Shown: piece after piece, positions 35,320 to 45,499 of the stretch
Layout of the letters: the number at the start of each line of letters is the position of its first letter
Numbering within the stretch: position 1 is the first letter of the stretch
Source: Ramazzottius varieornatus
Lineage: Eukaryota; Tardigrada; Eutardigrada; Parachela; Ramazzottiidae
NCBI GenBank assembly: GCA_001949185.1
Contig: BDGG01000003.1
Location: 146,219 to 210,218 of the forward strand
Direction of reading: 5' to 3'
DNA length: 64,000 nucleotides
Program-made: the position numbers and the translations under genes
The notes under the pieces: generated by a model
What the model was told of the DNA's origin: nothing
Database searches by the model: none
Seen by the model: the letters and a program-made list of their open reading frames with translations, nothing else

Positions 35320-35607
35320 CCATTCGCAACTCGGAGCCGAAAACAAGGCAGTTTTGGGTGTTCGTAATGATGATACTGCCAGTTGATTTGCAGATCAAGC
35401 TGCATGAAGGTTACATGATCGTGAGGACGAAACACTGATCTCCGTAAACATTCAACTTATCGAAATCGAGTTAGTCGGAAATAAGTTATGAATTTTGAAC
35501 AAAGACGGGGATGGACAGATAAGTATGGAACTCAGTGTGGAACCTCAAAACTGTACGCAGGCTTCCGCTGATGAAATATAAAAATTTAGCAACGCGAAAC
35601 TCTACTC

Positions 35608-37946
35608 TAGAGACCGGGATCTGGCCGCATACGCTGCACTGCGCTGCAGCTGCGCTGCGCAGCAGTGCAGTTACAGCGTTCACTTTGGCGTTTGTGTGCA
35701 GCGCAGCGCAGTATGCAGCGTGTGGCAAGCTAACGCAGCGCAGCTGCAAACGGCACAAAAAGACGGTTTTCGGTTTTCGAACTGAGAATCTCCCGGTTGG
35801 TGGCCGTTATCAAACCCTTGCTTACTAGGTGTTTTCTGCTTGCTGATAAAACACCGACTGGTCGCGCAAGCTCGCCCCGAATAGTGCTTTACCAGTGATA
35901 GTGTTTTAAGCGCCTGGTAGTTAATCTGTCAGTGGAACCGGAAGTCTCGGAGTTCGATAAAGTTACTTCTGTAGAAAGTTTCTGCGGACTTTGTTGTGGA
36001 CTGCCTTTTGTTAGCCTTGATTAGAGCTCTGATGGAGGATGCTGCCCGACCCAACTACAGTGAGCCAGTACGTCGGAAAAGAAGCCAAAGCCATCAGGGA
36101 ATCTCTCCTTGAGGAAGTCAAACCCATCCTACGACTTCGCGGTGGAGGCATAACGCTTGACTTTTGGGGAGAAGAGTACACTAAAGTGTCGTACTTAGGT
36201 AAGAGGAACTGTTGATTGTTTTTGGGCAGCAGGATTACACCATTTGCAGTCTGTATGAGTGGCATAGGGCTTTCGTTTTTGCGGGCTGTACTGTGCAGTA
36301 TATGTTCGGCGGATCGGAGCTCCGGAAAAGACTTTTGTGTAGCGAATGGGACACCGTGGACAGAAAAACGGGCGCGGCTGTACAAAAGTTCATTTTCAGC
36401 AAACTTCGAGAAATCGGCTTGTGTGAGGAAGAGCTGAAGCTGTGCACCTCTGTTACGGATCAAGACGGAAACATGAAAGTAGTTTTTCGTAACTCGGGCT
36501 TCGAGCGCATCAACTGCGCCGGACATCTTCTTAACACCTGTTCGCAAAACTGCCTCAAATCCAACCCGAAAAGTCAGCATCCCATGCCTGCAGAAGCCTT
36601 ACCAGTTCTTGCTTTAGTTAACCAGGTCAAGTCCCTCGTTACACACTGTAAGCAAGGTGGTATCAGTCGGCAGCTTAAAACAACGTTGAAGCAACACTGC
36701 GAAACCCGGTAAGGCCGAACCGAGGCCATGATATTAGAGCTCCAATTCATGTTTCCAACACCTAGTATGAACTGGAATTTATTTTTAGGTGGAACACCCA
36801 CGTCGAAATGTTTGCTTCGGTTGTGGCTGTCTACGAGCAGCTTGAAGACCTCCTTGCTGAGCGAAAGGAGTCTCATCTTTTTCCGAGTAGGCAGAAAATA
36901 CAAGAGTTTCGCGACCTGTTTGAGCCTGTACGGGATGCTACATTCCTTCTTTCGGCTTCGAAACGTCCAACAATTCATCTCGTGGTTCCAGCGTATCTCG
37001 AACTGAAGCGCCACTTCAAGGATCAGGTGCCGTCTGACTTTCCGGAAATTAGAGCCTTCCAGAAACATGTCGAAAACGTTTTCAACAAGAAGCTCGAGAT
37101 TGATGAGCTTCATAGAGTGGCCGTCTTTCTGGATCCCTCCATGAAGCACCTTCAGTTCCTAACTGCGACTGAACGAGTAGCTGTTCTCAAGCGAGCGATG
37201 GAAGAAGTGCAGAAAATTCCACAGCCAGAAAAGACAGGAGCTCTGATAGTAGAAGGTAAAAGCCATTATGCCGCGCACTGAGTCACGCATTTCGTTAAAA
37301 ACTACATAGCGAAAAAAGGAGAGCTCTAATTTGTCAATACTTCTCACTGTAACATTTGGACATCAAATCTAACCTGAACAGTGATCAGTGCAGGAGAATG
37401 GCTTTTACTATTCGACTGTCGCAGTAGCTTCAAGAGGCAGTACCAAGTTCAACGTGAAAGCCTTGGCCAAGTATTCTGCCGACAATCCCATCGGGAACGA
37501 AGTCGAGCGCTATGCGAGTTTGCCCAGTCCTCCCGAAAACCAAGATGTCCTTAGCTTTTGGACAGAGAAAGAGAATGACTTTCCTCGTTTGAAGTGCTAT
37601 GCGCTGCGAATCCTTTCTGTATCTGCCACTAGCACACCTTCCGAACGTTTGTTTAGCAGATCTGGAACTGCTGTATCGGAGAAGCGTACAAATTTAGCTC
37701 CTCAAACTTTAAGCGATCTCATGGTTGTCCAGTCTAATTTTGAATTTGAGAATGTCTAATTTTGTATTTGGGAATTTTAAGTTCGAAATTGAACCGCAGC
37801 GCAGTTGCCTCGCACGTACAGTAAGGTGCAGCGCAGCTGCACCGTCGGTCCAGTCCAGATTCACGCAGCGCAGCGCAGTTGCCGAGTACCAGAAAAGGGC
37901 GCAGCGCAGATGCAGCGTACTTTTTGACCTGCGGCCCAGGTCTCTA
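35608..37946 (+). mobile_element. Full-length hAT transposon
   Basis: A 2339-base element bounded by exact 8-base duplications CTCTACTC (35600-35607 and 37947-37954). Its ends start TAGAGACC on both sides. Subterminal regions (35636-35745 and 37795-37925) are packed with copies of CTGCGCTGC / GCAGCGCAG, the usual layout for hAT transposase binding sites. It carries a decayed transposase gene on the plus strand. Confidence 0.88.
35935..37759 (+). pseudogene. hAT transposase, interrupted
   Basis: DNA transposase fragments in several frames. LIRALMEDAARPN near 36018 and the TTVSQYVGKEAKAIRESLL stretch near 36045 lie in different frames, joined only by frameshifts. GITLDFWGEEYTKVSYL follows (near 36140), holding the first catalytic Asp. 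A long frame from about 36232 to 36711 carries FERINCAGHLLNT, the zinc-binding Cys/His region. After a gap the frame resumes at 36790 (WNTHVEMFASVV) and ends in the dimerisation segment SATSTPSERLFSRSG at 37620-37680, stopping at 37759. Some joins may be introns, but the early frame changes look like damage. A BED finger was not found, so the copy is probably inactive. Confidence 0.75.
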
Positions 37947-37954
37947 CTCTACTC

Positions 37955-38319
37955 TAATTAACATTAGCATCGCTGTTGAAAGCACGACTATGTCACTGGC
38001 CGGAGATTTGCACAGTGTAATCGATCGACCACAACTGCCACATGGCTGCTTTGCACAAAGCCCCAAAAACATGGACGAGAACAGACTCTTGCTACCTTGA
38101 ACGCTAAGACTAATGTTCTTTCATATTCCTACACCTACGGTAAGCGTAGTTCAAGTAAGTTGGCTGAGTGTTCGTGTTCGGATGGAAATGATCTTAAAAT
38201 CGCCAAGAACAGTGCCTCGCGCGCCAGCACCTGGAAGCGGGGTCACGGCGGGAGTAGTCCGCTTGACGTTCGATGTACACAAAGATGGAGCAAGGCACAA
38301 GGTCAGACGGACACCCCGA
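37955..38319. other. No gene seen
   Basis: Short spacer between the hAT element and the 3' end of the minus-strand multi-span gene. Overlapping open frames on both strands here lack recognisable content. Confidence 0.4.
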
Positions 38320-39060
38320 TCAAGCTTGTTCATGGATAGACTGGCCATCTGCTACCAATTGGCTCCCAGGAGGATAACCTGCCTGAATTCCTGGTTGAAT
38401 GTATATCTGGGGTACAGGATAGAAGAGGCTCATGTTTTGCTGCTTGAACTTGCTGAGCACAACGAGGAACACGACCTGCAACCACGATCCATTACGAAAT
38501 TGATCTTGAAACAGATGAACTGCAATATAAAGCTGATAGTTTGGGGATCGTGAACCCACATATGTGACAAAGATGACCAAGTGGATGGCTCCGGGAATAT
38601 AAAGCGCGGGTTGGTCCACATCGAACGCCGCTCCAAATGCGACGTACAATGCCCCTAATAGCAGATGTCCGCCAACTCCAAAACCTGTTATGATCGTCCA
38701 GAAAGTCGCATATATCCTAACGTACTACAGAGAAAAGCGAGTGTCAAACGAATAATATTACAGAGTGCAAAGAACCAATATTATTAGCCAAAGAACAAAT
38801 TAAGTCTTACCTGTTTGATCCCATAATACAGTAGAATCCCAGATGCTATGGGTGAGCAAGGATCCGATCAACCACCAAATCGCCATGTAGTATTCCCGAG
38901 TCCCCACCCATCCACTGAATAAATCGACCAAATACGCATAGGTGATCAGTAATAGAAGATCGATTGCCTGTAAAACGCAGCTAATGCAGCATTTGTCTGT
39001 AATTCCACCGGCGAAGTGCGCCAGTTTTCCCTCGTTCTTGCCTGGCTGGTAGATTACTTT
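38320..39060 (-). CDS. Multi-span membrane protein, unrecognised, exon structure unresolved
   Basis: I do not recognise this family. Coding-like minus-strand segments are about 39050-38811 (a Cys-containing stretch KCCISCVLQ, then spans AIDLLLLITYAYLVDLF and MAIWWLIGSLLTHSI) and 38733-38320 (spans WTIITGFGVGGHLLLGALYV and GAIHLVIFVTY, then VVFLVVLSKFKQQ after a probable intron, and a Tyr/Pro-rich cytosolic tail PVPQIYIQPGIQAGYPPGSQ). The donor at 38811 and the acceptor near 38733 do not agree in phase, so an exon is missing or the gene is damaged. The layout, four hydrophobic spans then a Pro-rich tail, resembles the neighbour at 39288-40186, and the two may be tandem relatives. Confidence 0.5.
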
Positions 39061-39287
39061 GCATGATGCAACTATAAACTAATCATCCGATGGGCCGACT
39101 AGGTACGAAAGAAGTTATTCGGAAGGCATCGAACGAAATTGCTGGAAATTTCGATTTTATGGGGCTTTTTCGTAACCATGACTGCAACGTTAGCCTTGAT
39201 AGTAGTGGTGTATTTGGGTGGATCATGATCTGTCTCCTTTCAGGTCTTGAAGGAGCTCAATGTATTCAGATTTGGCGAATTAGGGGA

Positions 39288-40186
39288 TCAAAGAAAGAAC
39301 AGCGGAGAAAGTAAAACGGATATTATCGGATGGAATATTGCTCGTGGTGGTACTGGAGAGAGGAAAGTTTCGGGCTCTACAGCAGAAGTTTGTGGTTTGG
39401 GAGTGGTAGTTACAGGACCAGTTGGACCATTCTTCATGGTCTTCGTCCGGAACTGGTATATGACATATAAACAGGCCACCTGAAAAAGCAAAGGTGGATG
39501 GTAACGTCAAATGTGCGAAATGCCGGTATACTGATTCTCTCTACATTATCCCGTCAAACAAGACTCGGTGGAAGACAGATCACTGCACACGCACACCGAG
39601 ATCGCGGTGCTTAGAAGTTGGAGAATTCCAACCACTTGGAACCAGTTGAGTTGCCTTGCATGCACATATGCCGTGTCTAGTGCCTGAATCGCCATGATGG
39701 AATGAGCCCCGCACAAAGCCGTCATCCCGATGATCCATATGGTAACGAACTTTCGGTTGTTCTGTAAAGTTTATATGCTATGTTTTGGCCTTTACGATGG
39801 GCTAATGACGAAATCCCAACGGTACGAGGCAAAATGAGTAAGAGTACACTACCAATGGTCACGCCGACGTACAGTAACACACCCCCACCCGCAGGTAGGA
39901 TGGCAAATATCAAGGCAAAAGCCATGAAAACCTTGTACTCTAGAAATCCTGCCGGCGCTGCAATGCTGAATAGTATGACAAGGATGAGACCTGCCGCCTG
40001 TAAATGCATCGCGATTTGTTTGGAAACTGACCATGAAACTCCGGCTGTGCAATACTGTGAGCTGACGATACTTACCATGAGGAAGATCGAGATTGCTCGA
40101 CATGTCCTTGGTGCGGGTTGGTAGTCCTGTATACGCAAACTCTGTTTGGCTTCCTGATAATGCCGCACTTCCGCTTCCATCCGCAA
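39288..40186 (-). CDS. Four-span membrane protein, unrecognised (four exons)
   Basis: No family assigned. Exons 40186-40076, 39997-39869, 39761-39597 and 39479-39288 join in phase 0 throughout to 198 residues. A 32-residue cytosolic head is followed by four hydrophobic spans: ISIFLM with AAGLILVILFSIAA, VFMAFALIFAILPAGGGVLLY, FVTIWIIGMTALCGAHSIMAI, and VVGILQLLSTAIS with VACLYVIYQF. A Thr/Pro-rich cytosolic tail follows (GPTGPVTTTPKPQ). Introns fall between or within spans. The donor after exon 2 (GTCGGC) is weak. Topology is tetraspan-like, but no tetraspanin CCG motif is present. The downstream gene at 38.3-39.1 kb has a similar plan. Confidence 0.6.
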
Positions 40187-41106
40187 CGGTCAGCTATCTT
40201 TTGGTTTGCATGCTAAATAGTACAGCGTAGTTCAGTAGTGCACGCTGACTCCAGCGAACTGTGTAGCATACAAGCTTCTTCACGGTAGTATAATTTGTGC
40301 AAACGAGCTCTCTACTTTTCTCAGGACAAAGACGAGATGGCTATGCTAATCTCGATGTTACCATGACAGTCAGCGGGACAACACTTTTACTGAAACACGT
40401 GGACTAATACAGTGTCAACTGCAAGCATGCACGGGCATATGATTCCCAATGACGAATGCGCCACTTCAAAGTTCTTCTTCTTCAACACTGAACCCTTTCT
40501 TGTTTCGTTCAATCTGGAAGATCTTATATCCACCATGGAAGTTAGTAGTGGGCGATAGTTTACTCGAATGTAGGTACGTGCTTAGTCTGCTCAGTGGAGA
40601 AACGCCCCGCTAACAATGGTATTGCGCCATAATGCAGACAGGTCAACGTCTTGAGTAACTTAAACGTGAAGTGACAGGTGATGGCTATTGTGTGGACGAA
40701 GGACCTTGAGAGTCGACCGGCGTATGGCGTGCGTACTGACACATTCACACGATGTTAACCGGGAAATCCTGTTTGAGAGGAGAAGTGTGAAAGGCCGCTC
40801 GAGCAGCCGGCAAGAACGCGCCAGAGAGCCATATTTGACCGGCAAACACAGAACATCAAGTTCATGCCGCGTTCTTGTCCACAGACGGACACTACCAAAC
40901 CTGTGGGCTCTTGACAGTCCTCATCGGCGACGCGTCACTAATCGGCCATCTTGTCCTGTGAACACACGCATGGACTCTCACGCATCTCATCAACGTGTCT
41001 CTCAACCTCTCATCATTTTATAATATCAACATCTTGAAGATTCAGTCTTAAGAGCGCCACTATTACTGTTCAGTTGTGCATCCGCGTCGCTTCCGTCAGT
41101 CAGAGG
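40187..41106. other. No gene seen
   Basis: About 0.9 kb of divergent 5' flank between the minus-strand four-span gene and the plus-strand secreted Cys-rich gene. It should hold both promoters; no specific site is recognisable. Confidence 0.45.
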
Positions 41107-42117
41107 ATGAATTTACAATGGCCAGCCGTTGTGGTAGCGTTATGGAGCTGTGTGGGTACCATGGCGCAACTGAGGAGTAGCGGACCATCAGCACCGGCTA
41201 AAGCATGTAGTCTGCATCAAGATGCGACGGATCTGGATTGTCCCTGCCGCTTCCGGGAACTGCCCTGCAGAGTACCTGGATCGGTGTGCACGACTGGCTT
41301 CGTTCCAGGTGGCGCTGAGAACGAGCTGCGTTGTCAGTGTGCCGGGATGTACAACCGGGAAATGGATCGCTACTGTGTGGAAAGTAAGCGTACGCCTTGA
41401 TTCTCTATGAAGATTATTTGCAATGCCACAAATCAGATTCTGTGGATGCCTCGAAATCTGTAAAGCCGTTTCCAGCTTGAGGGTAAAAAATGAAATTATA
41501 GTTTCTTCGTATTTTAACAATAATTACCGGTGGATCGGCTATAACATCGCTGAAAATCAAACAACGTCTGTTTTGAGACGGAAACTAACTCTTGTCACGT
41601 TGCAGAGCCCATGTCGGATTTGGATCGGCCGGTCGTTTTGCCCGTAGAGCCGCTGGACGGTACCCACGACCTGGACCTGGACTTCGGTCTCCGCGCTGGC
41701 CCAAAGAAAAAGAAGCCGAAACGTCCAAGCGCCAAGAATCCACCCTTCCGCACCGTCATGGTCACATCCAACCCGCTATCCGCCCTTCCGGTTACCATGC
41801 GTCCCTTCCACAAACCCAACTACCAGAACGGCATGGGTGTCGGCATGGAAAGCCCTGCCCTCGACACCAGCTTCTCGCAACGAATACCGAAGCCTGCCTC
41901 ACCTGTCATGCCAACCCTACCACCCCCACCGGTACTAACGGCAAAGAACACCGGCTTCGTCAATTTCAGCGGATTCCATAAGGGTGTTACGAACAAGAGA
42001 CCAACCAAGAGTCCGAGAAGGACGACGAGGGCTTTGCCGAGGGCGGATGGCTCGATGGTGGTCAACGGATGGTACCCGGATATTTGGCCCGCCGTAGGTT
42101 TAAACTACAGCATCTAG
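41107..42117 (+). CDS. Secreted Cys-rich protein with basic Pro-rich C-terminus
   Basis: Not recognised. Exons 41107-41383 and 41606-42117 join in phase 1 to 262 residues. The Met at 41107 is chosen because it gives a good signal peptide (MNLQWPAVVVALWSCVGTMA); an upstream Met at 41074 would bury it. A compact Cys-rich module follows (C at ACSL, DCPCRF, LPCRVPGSVC, LRCQCAGM, RYC), similar in spacing to EB/EGF-like modules of invertebrate extracellular proteins. Exon 2 encodes a long low-complexity region with a basic patch (GPKKKKPKRP) and many Pro and Met. There is no membrane span. It may be a matrix or cuticle component, which is inference only. Confidence 0.65.
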
Positions 42118-44186
42118 CTGCATGCATGTAGGTATCCCCCAGCGCTCGCCAGAAATAACCGGTGTCTTACGCGGCAGATTAGCGCGGGGTTCCCACGAAA
42201 GTCCATTCAGTAGCTACCGTCGTTTATTGTACGGTTAATACTTTGGTTGCAGAGATCATGGAAACATTATCGGCAGGCCCGACGAGGAGCGTTTCTTGTC
42301 TGTTTTTCTCGCATGTGTGTTGCGTCTAGCTGATCCCGTGGCGACCTAGCGCTGTCACGCTTGTAGATTACTACATGCAAAGTACCTATTCTCAGCAGTT
42401 TTTCCTGGGTTTGTATGTCTTATGTGTTATTGATCTGAGACATTCTCGAGTTTCGATCGCACGATTGCCTTACGGCAAAAATAAATTATTTCACTCCATT
42501 CGTTCAAAATCCGTGCACTGTTCGTTCACTTCTATTTGCCACCAGTCGAACCATCTATGGCACAGCTTGCCAGAAACGAAAGAAAGTGAGGTTATAGTCC
42601 ACGGAGAATCAATTTTCTCGAAAATCAGCTATACCTGTGTTGAGTGTGTTCTGCCACAGAAAACGCACCACCTTTGCGAAAGCAGTTTCATAAGTCGGCC
42701 TGCATTGCCATCACTATCCATATGACCGAATGCAGCGCTCTGAAACACGTCTTGTATTCTTCGAGGTTCTGGAAGTTGTTTCTGTTTTCGAAGAGCACAA
42801 AGTGAGTGCTGAAGGTTGCTTCTGGTGTCGCGTTCGAATAAACAAACGACAAAAAGGTTTATGGCGTGCCCTCCTGTGTTTATACTGGTATTGCCTTCCT
42901 AAAATGGACAAATAGTGTGCGAGGTAGCCGGCATGGAAATATCCAGGCTGATTTCAACCTTCACTGCTTCTAGCTACCTTTTCTTGGTTTCTAAATTGAG
43001 ATAAACTTGTCCACATTCTTTTGAGACAAACCAGAAGTTCGTCAGTAGCAAGGCTGATGAGCTATGTTCCTTGGGAGGAAGGTAGGTCGGACGGACGCAG
43101 TGTTAAAGAGCCTATTCGACGTACTATGATCAAACAATCAGCCGCACGAGATTATGCTCTCCATGGATATTTCGTCCATGCCGAGAATTTTCACTGGGAT
43201 ATTTCCATGCCGGTCACCTCGTACGGATTTCGAACGAGTAGACGGTACAGCAAAAGTACCGCACATACCACATCCCACTGAACCGTTGAGCGTTTGCATC
43301 CAGTTCTGATGTAACTCCTTAGCTGCCGGCAATGATGTCATGGTGGGTGAAGTGCCGACACAAGGCCTACACAGATATAATCGTGTTATGAGCTACACAG
43401 CAGTAATAGTCCTCCTCACGACAGGCCGTAAAACCCCGTTGATTGTGTTGATCTTGAAAGTGGATTACGAAGTTTCGCTTTCATGATAAGCAGTCCTCGA
43501 GTAGCTTATCTTGAACGCGAAAACGGATTATTCTCTGCACACTTGACTCAAAATTTCAAATTCTCACTTCTCAGCTGATCTCTATCTGCAAAGTGCTTCA
43601 CGTTGCGAGATACCGTTTCGCGTACGGGCTTCTTGATCCCTATTAGTGTCGGGAATAACGGAGGACAGACTAGCCAGAAAGAAAACCGTGAATTTCAACT
43701 TAGCCGGGAGGCAAAGTTTGCTTACAAACTTACCCCGCAAAACTCGCGTAATTCCGGTCCCGTTTCCGAGACTTGCGAAAAATCCAATCTTGCCTCACTC
43801 ACGACTAATTTCCGTTGGTCAAGCAAACTCAAATTTTAAATCAACCGTTTGCGACATAAACAGCTCGTCGTGAGGAGGACTGATGATGACTTGTGAGGAT
43901 GCAGTCAAACTATCGGATTATGGAAACACATTTGCACGCCCCCGGTCAAAGGTTTCCATTGAAGCTCTACGTACCAGCTTTTATTGATAACTCATTGTGC
44001 TGGATGACCGAATAACCCAAGTGGAGATACCGAACAGACGGTGATGCGCTACAGCGTAGCTTGTGGGTTAGAAAAGGTACCACACTACTTGTTCTCTCGG
44101 TGTACACTTTTGCTACTCGTAAATCTGAGTTTGGGACAAGTTGTTCAAAATCTTCTGAGTTCCGGTCACTTTCCGAAACTGGAAAA
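42118..44186. other. No certain gene; second copy of a dispersed repeat
   Basis: About 2 kb. From 42937 to 43140 it resembles 11346-11540. Several open frames up to about 115 codons exist but none has a recognisable domain. The last part is the 5' flank of the Ly6-like gene at 44187. The missing 5' exon of the GH43 gene could lie here or nearer. Confidence 0.4.
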
Positions 44187-44910
44187 ATGGCTTTCGGAAT
44201 TTCCTACCGCTCAGCACTGGCCTTCCTGATCTTGACCAGTGTTATGGTCTATGGTAAGCTCTTGCCAGTGACTTTCATGGGAAGTAGTAATGTCTGGGTT
44301 TCTAATATTCGGATTTCTTGGTGACGCTTTTCCCTGATGTTGTAGCTTCGGCACTCAACTGTTACATGTGTAACGGTATGGCGATGCATGGTATGCCAGG
44401 AAAGTATTCGGACTGCACCAACAAAACGGCTTACCACTCTATGGGGTGCCCAGCATCCACTAGCCGATGTCTGATGCTGAAAGGCCATCACTCCGTTCTC
44501 AACAAAACAACCAACAGCTTTGATTCCAACTTTAACGGTACGACCCTCCACTGAGTATCTTGATTGCTCCTTCGAAAACTTTTGGCTAACGGTTAATCTG
44601 TGTGGCCAACAATATTATTAGGAAACGGGGTATTAATGTTCTCGTAGGTACGGTACGGGACTGCATGTCACCCAACAATACGGCCCTTTATTTCCCGACA
44701 TCTCAGTTTCCGAATGGAGCGCCTACAAAGGACGGTTGTTACAACCATATGGTCTTCAATCAACCAAGCGCTGGCAACGGCAGCCTGTCTTTCAATGGCA
44801 CCCTGTGTCTTTGCTCGGAGAAAGAGTGTAATGCTGCGTATCGAACCGAACTGAGTGCGGTATTCTTCCTTACCTTAGCTATGGCCGTGTTCTCCGCCCT
44901 AAACCGCTAG
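44187..44910 (+). CDS. Ly6/three-finger-type GPI-anchored protein
   Basis: Exons 44187-44253, 44346-44537 and 44648-44910 join through two phase-1 introns to 173 residues. Exon 1 is the signal peptide (MAFGISYRSALAFLILTSVM). Exon 2 starts the Cys-rich domain with LNCYMCNG. Exon 3 ends it with LCLCSEKECNAAY and a hydrophobic GPI-attachment tail (LSAVFFLTLAMAVFSALNR). The Cys pattern CxxC at the start and CxC-x4-CN at the end is that of Ly6/uPAR domains. Several Asn-linked glycosylation sites are present. Same exon plan as the genes at 54222 and 56703. Confidence 0.82.
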
Positions 44911-45499
44911 TAACCGCACGTTTTCCCCAGCATCGACACCCAGACAGGATTTGGCCTTTGTCTGCACTATCGATACACAGTAAAACTTTGATACGGTTAT
45001 CCAATCGGAAATTCCCATAAAGTTAGCACATTTCTTACGACGTTTCCCTACGGGAAAAGAAGACCTCAGCCTTCAGAACCAGAATGCGAAAGGCACCTCC
45101 ATTGTGCGTTATATGATAGGTTTTCAGTTGTTGACGCGCGACCAAAACTCGTTTTGGCATGCTTTTGCCTTGCCGCAGGAGCCCCGCCATCGAATCCCGA
45201 CCTTTTCCGCTCGTCGCCAAGTTGGGGACAGAAGGCGACCTTTCGCAACCCGATCTCGGTACCAAACTAGCATCCTCTTTAATGTGGCCCTTTGCCATCA
45301 CCAAATCCCTTACAGGCTACCGAACACCCGAAAATCGCTTTTTATTACTGCATTTTGCAGTTTAGGACGAGAGGATTGCCGATCCTTAGGTTCTCTTGTG
45401 AAACAGCTCGTATTATCTAATCAAATCGAATGCAGGTATGTTCTTGTAACGTAGACTTGCTTCGTGATAGTCGTTAGTGAATAACCACTCCTTGTGCAG
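44911..45499. other. No gene recognised
   Basis: Spacer between a Ly6-like gene and the first recognised GH43 exon. The missing N-terminal exon of GH43 was searched for here (a stretch with a Asp-Pro and Tyr-Tyr pair) without success. An 116-codon open frame overlaps but has no known content. Confidence 0.4.

Noticed and set aside
36011-36580. 189-codon open frame on the minus strand inside the hAT element
   Set aside because: It is antisense to the clear transposase frame and has no recognisable domain.
45104-45454. 116-codon frame upstream of GH43 as its missing N-terminal exon
   Set aside because: It lacks the Asp-Pro and aromatic motifs expected at a GH43 N-terminus and is not in the right phase.
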